Positions 10,275 to 21,273 of a stretch of 64,000 nucleotides of DNA are shown here, in pieces; the stretch's first letter is position 1, and each line of letters starts with the position of its first letter. The stretch covers positions 682,001 to 746,000 of the forward strand of contig NC_020190.1 of the NCBI RefSeq assembly GCF_000315915.1. The letters run 5' to 3'. The translations under genes and the position numbers were made by a program. The notes below the pieces were generated by a model, which had not been told where the DNA came from, did no database searches, and was given only the letters and a program-made list of their open reading frames with translations. Origin of the DNA: Henningerozyma blattae CBS 6284. Lineage: Eukaryota > Ascomycota > Saccharomycetes > Saccharomycetales > Saccharomycetaceae.

Positions 10275-10936
10275 TTTTTTATTTTATTTTTTTTGTTAAT
10301 TTTTTGATTTTGATTTAGTTACTATTTGAAAGATTATGTATAATCGAGGATGAGCTATATATTGAAAGGCTTATAAGTCGATATTTCATAAATAGGTAAA
10401 AGATATTCACTAAAACACGTCAAAAACCGATTATTAAGACCGATCAATTCTTCATTTTAATTTTTTCAAGAATTTCGATATTTACGCGTCGCATATTCGA
10501 AAAATGATAATATAAGGCAGATGAACATCTAATGACGGAATAAGGCTATATGAATAACATTCTAATTTTAAACATCTTGCAAATTCATAAATTAATAATT
10601 GAACTATGTTTAACATTTAGAAAATACCATAAAAAAAAAATAACAAAAAAATTATTGATGCAAATTTTAAATAATATTTAAACATTATCTAAAAATTTGA
10701 CAGTAAATCCTCTAAGGAAAATTAATATATGTCCGAATTTCTCCGTGAAAACCCGCGGAAATAATCTCGAAAAAAATAATGTAGGGAGAATCTCTATATA
10801 CATTTCAAGTAGTAGTAGTATTATATTTCATGGATGTAATATTATCAATACAACAATCCTTAATTTGAATACAAGACTCTTCATCTCCGAGTGAATTGAG
10901 CCTATATACTTGATTTCAACAACAGAAACATCTACA
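10275..10936. other. ILM1/PRO3 divergent promoter region
   Basis: About 660 bp shared by two divergent genes. One ACGCGT hexamer (10494-10499, MCB-like) and an (AGT)n stretch near 10808-10820 are visible. No Gcn4 TGACTCA site was seen although PRO3 is an amino-acid gene. Confidence 0.4.
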
Positions 10937-11791
10937 ATGACTTATACTTTGACTATTTTAGGATGTGGTGTGATGGGATCTGCTGTCCTCTCAGCCATTT
11001 ACAGTGCCCCTAAATGTACTTCTGAAATCAAATCCTTATACCCAAGTAAGATAATTACATGTAACAATGATAAGGAAGCCGCTGACCAAGTTACTGATAT
11101 GATCAACAAACTAGGTGAATCTCCCAACTGTATCACTATCGATTCAACTTACGGTAACAATTCTGCTGCTATTAAACAATCCAAAGTCATCATATTAGCA
11201 TTAAAACCATACTTGGTTGAATCTGTGATGAATGATATTAAGCCTTTCATCGGTGAACAACATATCATTTCGTTAGCTGCCGGTTGGACAATCGATGGGC
11301 TGTCATACTATTCCCCTAAGATTTCTCGTGTAATGACCAACACTCCAGCTAAATACGGTTACGGTTGTGCTGTAGTTGCTCATTCTGAACACATTGTTGA
11401 AAACGAAAAGAATTTAGTCTGTGAATTAATTAGTCATGTTGGTAAATATGTTGAATTACCAGAAAAAAACATGGATGCTGCTACAGCTTTAGTTGGTTCC
11501 GGTCCAGCATTCGTCCTATTGATGCTAGAGGGGTTAATGGAAAGTGGGATAAAGATGGGTATCCCATTGAAGGAAAGTAAAGAATGTGCTTTGAAAGTTT
11601 TGGAAGGGACTGCCAAGATGGTAGAATTGAGTGGTACTCACCCATCTGAATTAAAACATCAAGTTTGTACTCCAGGCGGTACAACCATTGCAGGTTTATG
11701 TGTCATGGAAGATAAAGGTGTCAAGAGTGGTATCATCCGTGGTGTTGAAGAAGCTGCAAATGTCGCCGCCCAGCTAGGTAAGAAGAAGTAG
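10937..11791 (+). CDS. PRO3: Delta-1-pyrroline-5-carboxylate reductase
   Basis: Encodes 284 aa (yeast 286). It catalyses the last step of proline synthesis, NAD(P)H-dependent reduction of P5C to L-proline in the cytosol. I chose ATG 10937 ([14 protein letters not shown]); earlier in-frame codons include no ATG. The Rossmann dinucleotide motif GCGVMG is at residues 9-14. VGSGPAFV near residue 190 and the P5CR signature block with [10 protein letters not shown] and [10 protein letters not shown] near the C-terminus are intact. The gene is YER023W in S. cerevisiae, adjacent to SRB4; here ILM1 sits between them. Confidence 0.97.
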   Translation: MTYTLTILGCGVMGSAVLSAIYSAPKCTSEIKSLYPSKIITCNNDKEAADQVTDMINKLGESPNCITIDSTYGNNSAAIKQSKVIILALKPYLVESVMNDIKPFIGEQHIISLAAGWTIDGLSYYSPKISRVMTNTPAKYGYGCAVVAHSEHIVENEKNLVCELISHVGKYVELPEKNMDAATALVGSGPAFVLLMLEGLMESGIKMGIPLKESKECALKVLEGTAKMVELSGTHPSELKHQVCTPGGTTIAGLCVMEDKGVKSGIIRGVEEAANVAAQLGKKK

Positions 11792-11947
11792 TTGCACTGT
11801 GGTTTTGCTATCTTCGTATCTACATGTATACAGTATACGTCTATACGTTGAATATACATATACAGATACATATATATACTCTCATCGTACATATCTAATA
11901 AATATATCTTGCATAGCTGTCTGAATATATGTCTTCTCGTAGCAGAT

Positions 11948-11992
11948 CACGTGCCAGACCACCACTAGATCACGTGCCAAGTTGCCCACGTG
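11948..11992. promoter_or_regulatory. Triple CACGTG cluster upstream of ATP2
   Basis: CACGTG occurs at 11948-11953, 11971-11976 and 11987-11992. The first two lie in an exact 13-bp direct repeat (AGATCACGTGCCA at 11944-11956 and 11967-11979), spaced 23 bp. CACGTG is the binding core of Cbf1 and Pho4 in yeasts; which factor acts here is not known from sequence. Confidence 0.6.
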
Positions 11993-12011
11993 TTCGCCGA
12001 TCTCGCCGGCG

Positions 12012-12018
12012 CGGGTAA
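12012..12018 (+). promoter_or_regulatory. Reb1-type site (CGGGTAA)
   Basis: CGGGTAA is an exact Reb1 core on the plus strand, 20 bp right of the CACGTG cluster and about 610 bp upstream of ATP2. Reb1 often sets nucleosome-free regions or ends transcription; it could separate PRO3 from ATP2. Confidence 0.5.
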
Positions 12019-12624
12019 CCCCCGGCGTTGTCTTTTTTGGTCGACCGTATTTCGGCGGAGATCTTGTAGGGGTCATGGTTTAAACCAAAGAAGGGTGGAT
12101 GTTGTTATTTAACATCTCGAACAATTCGACAGAATTAAGGACTGAGGGTTTCTGGTGTTATTGGGTGATCGTTTCAATTATTTTATTTTGATTTATTTCT
12201 ATTTGGTTTTTGATTCTTTACTTCTTTTTTTCTTTTATTACTTTCTTACTTCTTAACAGTTATAAGTTCTTTTGATTCTATTTACTTCTGTTAACCCCTC
12301 AGAGATAGATATATTCGAAAGATATACTAATAGTATCATATAAAGTCAACTATTAACTGATAATAGGTTCATCCCTTATTTGCTTAACGGTTGCTGTTAT
12401 TGTATTGTCAATTGATTTTTCTTTACTTTTATTATACTGATTTCAAAAAACCAGAAATTATTAAGGATAATTTTTGACCGTATAATAAATTTTAGAGAAA
12501 AAAGTAATATTCTATCAATACTCTCCTATAAATATATATTCAAACTAAAACATTGATTTAATACATTCATATTGCAAGTTATAATTTAAAACTAAACAAC
12601 AACAACAAAAAAAAACAAATATAA

Positions 12625-14169
<1,545 letters not shown>

Positions 14170-14968
14170 GAAGATTGACTTATTTATAACGATGCCATTT
14201 TTTGTAAGACTTATTCCATTTGTACGGTCTCTCTCTGTGCATGTTTATGTGGATGCAATCTTTTAAATGACATTGTTTTTTTTTCTTCTCAATATAATAT
14301 ATTCAATTTTTACCTAGTATGTGTATTTCTATATATAACTATACTATCGTAACCGGTAAATAAATAAATAAATACGTTTATCTATGTAAATATAAAACGT
14401 GCAGTTCACAAAGAATAGATAGTTTCTACGGATCTTAAGCATTGTATTTTGGGATTACTATCATTATTGTAATTGTTATTTAGTTATATTATTATCGTTA
14501 ATATTACTATTACTGGGCTTTTTATTTTTATCATAGTTTATGTCATCTTGAGAATCAATCCATATCCACCGGATCAACGGCATTATTATACCGATAAAAT
14601 TAACTATTGCTGACATGTCCACGCGCCAAGAAACTTCCGTAGTAAGCGGAGTTACCCCGCATTCTTAATACGATATCGGAGTGACTAGTTAGAATGCGTG
14701 ATCAAACTACTATGTAAAGATACGAAACTAGAGTCAGCAATCTGGATAAATTAGGGGCGACCCTAATTTTCTATAGATTAGTAAGATTTGAGTGGCAAAT
14801 CATAATCATAATCATAATCATAATCATAATCATAATATACATATATATATACATATGTAAAATAGAACAGACCCTTTTTAACAAACATTATTTATCAAAA
14901 TGGAAGGATTAGTTTAATCTGTAAGGAAAATACACATAAGGATAATAAAATACCACTTTTAACAAAAA
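14170..14968. other. ATP2-YAT2 intergenic region
   Basis: About 800 bp with the YAT2 promoter. Apart from a hexanucleotide microsatellite (separate entry) and a short (AAAT)n run near 14358-14374, no gene or clear site is seen. Confidence 0.4.
14798..14837 (+). repeat. (AATCAT)n microsatellite
   Basis: Six to seven perfect copies of AATCAT followed by a (TA)-rich stretch, 130-170 bp upstream of the YAT2 start codon. A simple-sequence tract likely to vary in copy number between strains. Confidence 0.9.
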
Positions 14969-17785
14969 ATGCCTGACGTTTCTATATTATCAACTACATC
15001 TTCTAATGAAAAAAAATTATTGAAACTACAGTTACCTGACTTACCAAGCACACTGGATCAAGTGAAAGAAAGTTTGGAGCCTTTATATTATACCGATGGA
15101 TATTATAAACATCCTTTGGATCCTGGACAAATCAATTCTTTGAATGATTCTCTTTCCACTTTCCAAAACTCAGATGTCGCTAAAAAATTAACTGCCAAAT
15201 TACAAGAGTTTAATGAAAAAAATGATTGTTATCTGGATAAACTTTATTTAGATATCAACAATAATTATAATAATAACCATAATAATTGTAGAAATATTCC
15301 TAATGATATTTTACCAAGAAATCCATTTCTAATATTAATGGATGATGTGGTTCCCAATATCTCTCAAGCAGATTATTCTGCGGTATTGGTGAATTCTTCT
15401 TTAAGGTTCATATCTGCTTTGAAAAAGGGAATTTTACCTCAGGATACTTCCAAGAATGGTGAGATTTTATCGATGGAAGCATATTTGAATCTATTTGGTA
15501 CCACTAGATGTCCAATTTTTGAAAAAGGTGAAATTGAGAATTTTGATTTGAATAAAAAATTTAATGAATCAGATATTGAAGTTGATGCTGATGACGAAGA
15601 TGAAGTTCCCATCAGTGATGAACATGATGATGTTTTCATTAGCACCTCTGAATGCAATGATGATACAGATTTGGATTCTCCTGATGATTGTATCGGAACA
15701 AAGACTGTAAATACTTTGGATGCAGATGTCACCCTAAGTAAAGGTGGGAACAATGTTGAGAGTAGTAGCAAATTAATTAACAAGCATGGTATTACCATGA
15801 AACAAGATTTAGATAGTAGACATCTAGTGGTCTTATCAAGAGGTCAATACTATAAGATCGATGTTTTGGATGAATTTTTTGATAGATTATACACAACAGA
15901 TGATTTGGCAGCCATCTTTAAATCCGTTCTAGATGACTCAAGTTCAATAGAGTCATTGGAAAAATCCACTGCCTTGGGTAGTTTAACTTCTCATTCTTAT
16001 AAAAATTGGAAATATGCAAGGAAAAGATTAACCAAAAGATATCCAAACCAAATGAAAATAATCGATTCTGCTTTATTTATTTTAGTTCTTGATGAATCAA
16101 CAAAGGAACAAACAAAACAAATTAATTTTAAAAATAATAAAAATCCAAATAAATATACAATCTATAATGAATCTAATGAATGTAAAAGATTATTTTATGG
16201 GACTTCCATAATTAATGAAAAGGGGCATCAAATAGGTTCATGTGTCTCTCGTTGGTATGATAAATTACAATTGGTCATTACATCAGATTCTCAAGCTGCA
16301 GTAATTTGGGATTCCTTTACATGCGACGGTTCCACAGTTCTTAGATTTTCATCTGATCTATACGCTGAATCTATTCTTAGATTAGCAAGAGAAGTCAACG
16401 GGGGAGATCAAAGATTTTCCCTATGGCCAAATATTAAAAACCAAGTTCCAGGACCTACTCCATTATCTTTGGGTACATCATCATCATCATCATCATCATC
16501 AATATCTGATACATCAGCAACAAGTCCCAAATTAAATAAATTAGTCCATAAGATTGATTGGCAATTTAGTAATATTTTGAACACACACATACATTTATCT
16601 GAAACCAAATTAGCTGATTTAATTTCCAAATATGATATCGTTCATGTTTCCATCCCCTATGGGAAAAGATTAGCCAAAAAGTTGGGTGTAAAATCTGATG
16701 CCATGATTCAAATAGCTTTACAAATTGCACATTATGCTCTTTATGGTAAAATGGTATTTGGTGTAGAACCAATCTCGACTAGGGGCTTTAAAAATTCAAG
16801 AGGTGATTTAGTTAATATTCAAAATAAAGAATTGCTAAAATTATGCCAACTTTTCATTTCAAATTCAATAGATGAGACAAGTAAATTGGAAAACTTCATT
16901 GAAAGTTGTAACTTACATAGTGAAAAAATTAAATCAATTAAAAAAAATGGTGGTTATGAAAAACATTTTAATGCATTGAAATATTTGTTCAAATATTATA
17001 AACAATTTAATATTGATTTAAATAAATCAGATCTTGCAATTGCCTCGGAAGTATTTAATAATGAAGTATTTGATCCATTCTTTACTCCTGAATTAATTGT
17101 ATCAAATTGTGGTAGCTCGGCTACAAAGATGTTTGGCATAACTCCAGAGATTGCTAATGGGTTTGGTATTGGTTACATTTTGAAAGATGACAAATGTGAT
17201 TTGACAGTTACTTCTCAATTTAGACAAGGTAATCGTTTAATTTTCACTTTAGATTGGGTCTTGGGTGAAATATATAATTATTGGAAAATCAGTAAATCCA
17301 TTACAGGTATTAGAATCAATCCTTTAGTGGATAGATTATACAATTTGGATAATGCCAAGAAAGTTTCAAATAAGGATCCACAACCTATATCTGATTCAAT
17401 AATTAGTCCTAATAATACTATGATCAATTTAACTGATGAAATGAATAGAGTTAGAGTCATTAATGGTGGTTATGGATTTTTCGATTTGGAAGCACATTTG
17501 GATAGTAGAAATATTTCACATCATAATTCCAATAATAATTCATGTACATCATTAAATATGTTGAAAAAAACAAATTCCAAGACTATCTTTAATTTATCAG
17601 ATAAAGATAAAATAAATACAGGTCATCAAATAATATCGATCAAGCCAGAAGTTGTTAGTGATGATCCTGATTTACCATTTAATTCCAGACCTGGAACTAA
17701 AAGACAAAATGTAATTAACTCAAAATTCGAAATTGATTTTGATCGTGGGTCAGTGGGAAGAAAAGTTTCATCAATGTTTGAATAA
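14969..17785 (+). CDS. YAT2: Carnitine acyltransferase family protein Yat2
   Basis: Encodes 938 aa (yeast Yat2 923). Yat2 is assigned as a cytosolic carnitine O-acetyltransferase that works with Yat1 and Cat2 to move acetyl units during growth on C2 sources. Family blocks visible: the N-terminal LPDLPSTLDQVKESLEPL (the family's LP.LP..L motif, residues 23-40), SRWYDKLQLVI (about 427-437), HYALYGKMVFGVEPISTRGF and SNCGSSATKMFGITP near the C-terminus, then SQFRQGNRLIF. The segment that normally carries the catalytic histidine (E-H-x-x-x-x-G) reads IWDSFTCDG here (about residues 446-454), with no histidine. An acidic insert (residues 195-230) and a Ser run coded by TCA repeats (about 508-515) are low complexity. 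The gene is YER024W, next after PRO3 (YER023W) in S. cerevisiae. Confidence 0.95.
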   Translation: MPDVSILSTTSSNEKKLLKLQLPDLPSTLDQVKESLEPLYYTDGYYKHPLDPGQINSLNDSLSTFQNSDVAKKLTAKLQEFNEKNDCYLDKLYLDINNNYNNNHNNCRNIPNDILPRNPFLILMDDVVPNISQADYSAVLVNSSLRFISALKKGILPQDTSKNGEILSMEAYLNLFGTTRCPIFEKGEIENFDLNKKFNESDIEVDADDEDEVPISDEHDDVFISTSECNDDTDLDSPDDCIGTKTVNTLDADVTLSKGGNNVESSSKLINKHGITMKQDLDSRHLVVLSRGQYYKIDVLDEFFDRLYTTDDLAAIFKSVLDDSSSIESLEKSTALGSLTSHSYKNWKYARKRLTKRYPNQMKIIDSALFILVLDESTKEQTKQINFKNNKNPNKYTIYNESNECKRLFYGTSIINEKGHQIGSCVSRWYDKLQLVITSDSQAAVIWDSFTCDGSTVLRFSSDLYAESILRLAREVNGGDQRFSLWPNIKNQVPGPTPLSLGTSSSSSSSSISDTSATSPKLNKLVHKIDWQFSNILNTHIHLSETKLADLISKYDIVHVSIPYGKRLAKKLGVKSDAMIQIALQIAHYALYGKMVFGVEPISTRGFKNSRGDLVNIQNKELLKLCQLFISNSIDETSKLENFIESCNLHSEKIKSIKKNGGYEKHFNALKYLFKYYKQFNIDLNKSDLAIASEVFNNEVFDPFFTPELIVSNCGSSATKMFGITPEIANGFGIGYILKDDKCDLTVTSQFRQGNRLIFTLDWVLGEIYNYWKISKSITGIRINPLVDRLYNLDNAKKVSNKDPQPISDSIISPNNTMINLTDEMNRVRVINGGYGFFDLEAHLDSRNISHHNSNNNSCTSLNMLKKTNSKTIFNLSDKDKINTGHQIISIKPEVVSDDPDLPFNSRPGTKRQNVINSKFEIDFDRGSVGRKVSSMFE

Positions 17786-18339
17786 ACTTCTGGTAAAAAT
17801 TCTCTCTTTACTTTTCTCCATTGGCCTAATTTATTTATTTATTCTTTCATTTCATTTTTATTCATATACTAAGAATTATTAGCATATACAATGCATTGTT
17901 TATAACTGATTGATTGAATTATAGTTTTTATCTTCTACATTTGAAGTGATACTTCTCTCTAGTAGTTACAATTTTATTTTGTACGTATGAATGTTATATA
18001 TTAAACTTTTAGATAATCAATTAATTTTCTAAAATTATTTTTTATTGTTAAAAGAAAGATCTCCTTTGTTTATTTCCCCAAGTTTATATAATATATTTTT
18101 CTCATTATAATTTCCTAGAATGACAAATCATATGTGAGTAATTTCGAGTCATTTCGCTATAAGGCGCAGCTATAAGCTTCAAGAAAAATCCGATGACATA
18201 GTAAATGCTAAGATATTTTTATTTTTTTAAAGAAACTAATAAAAGTCAAATAGACAGATAAGTTTTACCCTCACCAACCGGCATATCTGACCTAGGTATT
18301 TATTTTTATTGCAATTTATAATTGTTTTTTATTTCTAAA
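17786..18339. other. YAT2-LEU3 intergenic region; synteny junction
   Basis: About 550 bp, AT-rich, with no gene seen. It is the junction between the YJR/YER-type block on the left and the YLR/YPR-type block on the right. No tRNA, LTR or repeat marks the junction. Confidence 0.4.
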
Positions 18340-21111
18340 ATGGAAGATAACGAAACATTTTTAAAGCGGTCACAATCTGAAACAAGTATTGATACCAATC
18401 GACATAGAAGTAATTCAGAGACTACAACTCATGGTAGAAAAAAAGTTGCATGTGTAGAATGCAGACAACAAAAATCTAAATGTGATGCATATGATCGTGC
18501 ACCAGAACCTTGTACTAGATGTATGAAACGAGGGTTAACTTGTGTTCTTCAACGTGATTTTAGAAGAACGTACAAGAGAGCTAGAAATCAAGCTATTGAA
18601 CAAAAATTAAAAGAATTGACTGAATCTTTAACAAGTGTAGAATCTCAAGAGATGTTGAAAAAATTAAAAGAAGAACAAATAAAATTTTTAGATGATTCTA
18701 ATTTTACCAAGGATAAAATAAAGAAGAATGGAAGCACATCTGCAGGTACCACCCCAAATCCACAAGATTTCGGTATTGATAAACTTGATGACAATTTATC
18801 AACGAAAAAGACTTCTATTACATCGCCACCGCCACCACTGCAGTCATCATTACTATCATCGTCACAACCACGACATTCAAATAATACCAAATCTAGTTAT
18901 GATCCTAAACGTTGTAAATTAAATGAAACTGTAGTATATATGACTGAAGAACAACTTCAATGTAGTCCAAAATCCTTATCTGATATTACCATTGAAAGTC
19001 AAGAGATTCATGATTTATTTGAAGAATATGCACTTAAATATCATCCATTTATACCCGTGGTTAATCTTAATCGTAAAGTGGAAGACATTTATTCACTTTC
19101 TCCATCATTATTCTGGGTAATCATATTAATTGGATTAAGACGAAAACCTGACCCAAGAAAGATTAAAACGAGACTTGCATCTTTAGTTAAATCTATTTTA
19201 GCTGAAATAACGATATCACCTATTATACGGTATAACCCAACTATTGATGATGAACCTATTTTAAACGTAGCATCTGTTTATTCGGTACAAGCTTTTTTAT
19301 TATATACATATTGGCCACCGTTAACTTCATCACTAAGTGCAGATACCTCTTGGAATACCATTGGTACTGCTATGTTTCAAGCATTAAGAGTTGGATTAAA
19401 TTCAGCAAATTTTTCTAAAGAATATGGTACATTAAATGAATCATTAACTTATGAAAAAGTGAAAACATGGATTACATGTAATATAGTATCACAAACTATT
19501 GCCTCATCATTTGGGTTCCCGGCATATGTATCTTTTGATTATTCAGTGATTGGATCTACAAAATTGAATCAAGACGATAACATTATTGGAGATAATAAGA
19601 TTCCATCATGTCTTCGACAAATGGCTCAAATAGCATATTTTGAAAATCAAATTGTCAAGACGATGAATTCCAATCTTAGTAATGAGATTGGGTTAGTTGA
19701 TATTGAAGAATCTCAACCTTTATTATTAGTATTAACAGAACAATTGGATCAATTGGATGTAAAATTGAAACGAAATAATATTGATGATATTCGTAAATTT
19801 TTATTATTGGTGTCTAAAGTTCATCTATTAACTTATCATTTTACTGGTTCTAAAGAACAACAAATAATGTTGGAAGAGATTAAGACTAGTGCAAGTTCAT
19901 TTGAATTTGAAAGGAAGCGTGGGTTAGTTCGTGTCTATAACGCAGCAGTAGAGTTATTAACTCATACAAATCAAATGTGGAAAAAAGATCCTACTATAGT
20001 GAAATATTTTCCTGGGGTATTTGTATTACATATTTGGCAAACTGCATGTATTATATGTAAATTACTTCATTCGTCTATTTCTCATATCTTGGATGAACAA
20101 AGAGGGAAGTATGCATATCAAAAGGCCATTCTAATATCATATAATGCATCTGCTATTAAGCATGATATGGCTTTTAGAGCTTCAGGGATCATGAGAAGTA
20201 CATGGAGTTTATTTGAAAATTTATATGATGATTGGAAATTGAGTAGGAAACAGCGTAAGGATGAACCTTTGGGGGATTTCAATTTGGATTTGATTGTTAA
20301 TTCAAGAATGTCAGTGAGTGTATTTTTCGATTCCCTGTATATATTGAGGAAGAAATGTGGTATGGCTAAATTAAAACGGAACATCAAAGGTCCTATTGAA
20401 TATGAAGCAGATGAAGAAGATGATATTGAAAAAGCCAAGAAAAAAATATTGGATGTACGGCATCCTGAGAAAAAGGCTAGACAAATCATTGAGACTATAC
20501 CATTGGATCCTAATCCTATCAGTGCTAGTGAAAAGGGTACAAATAGTAGTGCTGACACCACTAGTAATAATAGTACTGGCACAGTAAGTAATTTCCCTAC
20601 ACCGGGAAGTCAAGTCAAATTACATACTGAAAATACTGCAACAATGGATAATTTACTTTCCAAGACCACGCCTATGGTGGTCAATAATAAAGATATGCTA
20701 TTACCAAACGCACGTAATTCAGCTACTACTTCACCAGCTATATTAAATTCACTCGCTAATTTAGCAGATACATTATCTACTACTTTGAATCCTAATTTAC
20801 CACCATTAGCAGAATTACACCCTGGGTTAGTCAAAGAAACTTCCACTTTCACCTCTAGCCCCTCGATCCCACATAATTCAGAATTGGGTCATACACCGGT
20901 TGTTCCTGTTCCTGGGGAAAACGATTTCAGAACTGCGCAAGCATTTGTACCTGAAATTACAACTATGAGTTATTTACCAGATTCTGTATCACAACATAGT
21001 AACGATTCACCTAATTCGTTTATGAAGACGTGGGATAATTGGGAATCTGAGATGGTATGGAAGGATGTGGATCTCTTGATGAACGAGTTTGCCTTTAACC
21101 CTAATTCATGA
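18340..21111 (+). CDS. LEU3: Zn2Cys6 transcription factor Leu3
   Basis: Encodes 923 aa (yeast 886). Leu3 binds CCGGNNCCGG-type sites and controls branched-chain amino-acid genes; alpha-isopropylmalate turns it from repressor to activator. I chose ATG 18340 (MEDNETFLKR), as the upstream extension has no ATG. The zinc cluster cysteines are at residues 38, 41, 48, 58, 61 and 68 (CX2CX6CX9CX2CX6C), followed by the Leu3-specific FRRTYKRARNQAIEQKLKELTESL linker/coiled coil. A low-complexity P/S stretch (about 165-185) precedes the long regulatory middle region. The acidic/aromatic C-terminal activation domain (DNWESEMVWKDVDLLMNEFAFNP) is intact. Gene order LEU3 then FMP27 matches YLR451W-YLR454W. 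Confidence 0.96.
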   Translation: MEDNETFLKRSQSETSIDTNRHRSNSETTTHGRKKVACVECRQQKSKCDAYDRAPEPCTRCMKRGLTCVLQRDFRRTYKRARNQAIEQKLKELTESLTSVESQEMLKKLKEEQIKFLDDSNFTKDKIKKNGSTSAGTTPNPQDFGIDKLDDNLSTKKTSITSPPPPLQSSLLSSSQPRHSNNTKSSYDPKRCKLNETVVYMTEEQLQCSPKSLSDITIESQEIHDLFEEYALKYHPFIPVVNLNRKVEDIYSLSPSLFWVIILIGLRRKPDPRKIKTRLASLVKSILAEITISPIIRYNPTIDDEPILNVASVYSVQAFLLYTYWPPLTSSLSADTSWNTIGTAMFQALRVGLNSANFSKEYGTLNESLTYEKVKTWITCNIVSQTIASSFGFPAYVSFDYSVIGSTKLNQDDNIIGDNKIPSCLRQMAQIAYFENQIVKTMNSNLSNEIGLVDIEESQPLLLVLTEQLDQLDVKLKRNNIDDIRKFLLLVSKVHLLTYHFTGSKEQQIMLEEIKTSASSFEFERKRGLVRVYNAAVELLTHTNQMWKKDPTIVKYFPGVFVLHIWQTACIICKLLHSSISHILDEQRGKYAYQKAILISYNASAIKHDMAFRASGIMRSTWSLFENLYDDWKLSRKQRKDEPLGDFNLDLIVNSRMSVSVFFDSLYILRKKCGMAKLKRNIKGPIEYEADEEDDIEKAKKKILDVRHPEKKARQIIETIPLDPNPISASEKGTNSSADTTSNNSTGTVSNFPTPGSQVKLHTENTATMDNLLSKTTPMVVNNKDMLLPNARNSATTSPAILNSLANLADTLSTTLNPNLPPLAELHPGLVKETSTFTSSPSIPHNSELGHTPVVPVPGENDFRTAQAFVPEITTMSYLPDSVSQHSNDSPNSFMKTWDNWESEMVWKDVDLLMNEFAFNPNS

Positions 21112-21273
21112 GCCAACGCAAGCACAAGGATATTCGAGTATGTTTGCTTGCTTGTTTGTCTTTTCTTTTATTTTCTTTAAAATAGAATAGGAATATATTT
21201 AAATGTATATAATAATATTATTACATAGACAATACAGCTAATTTTGCGAATCTCTAAACGCGCCGTCTCATAT

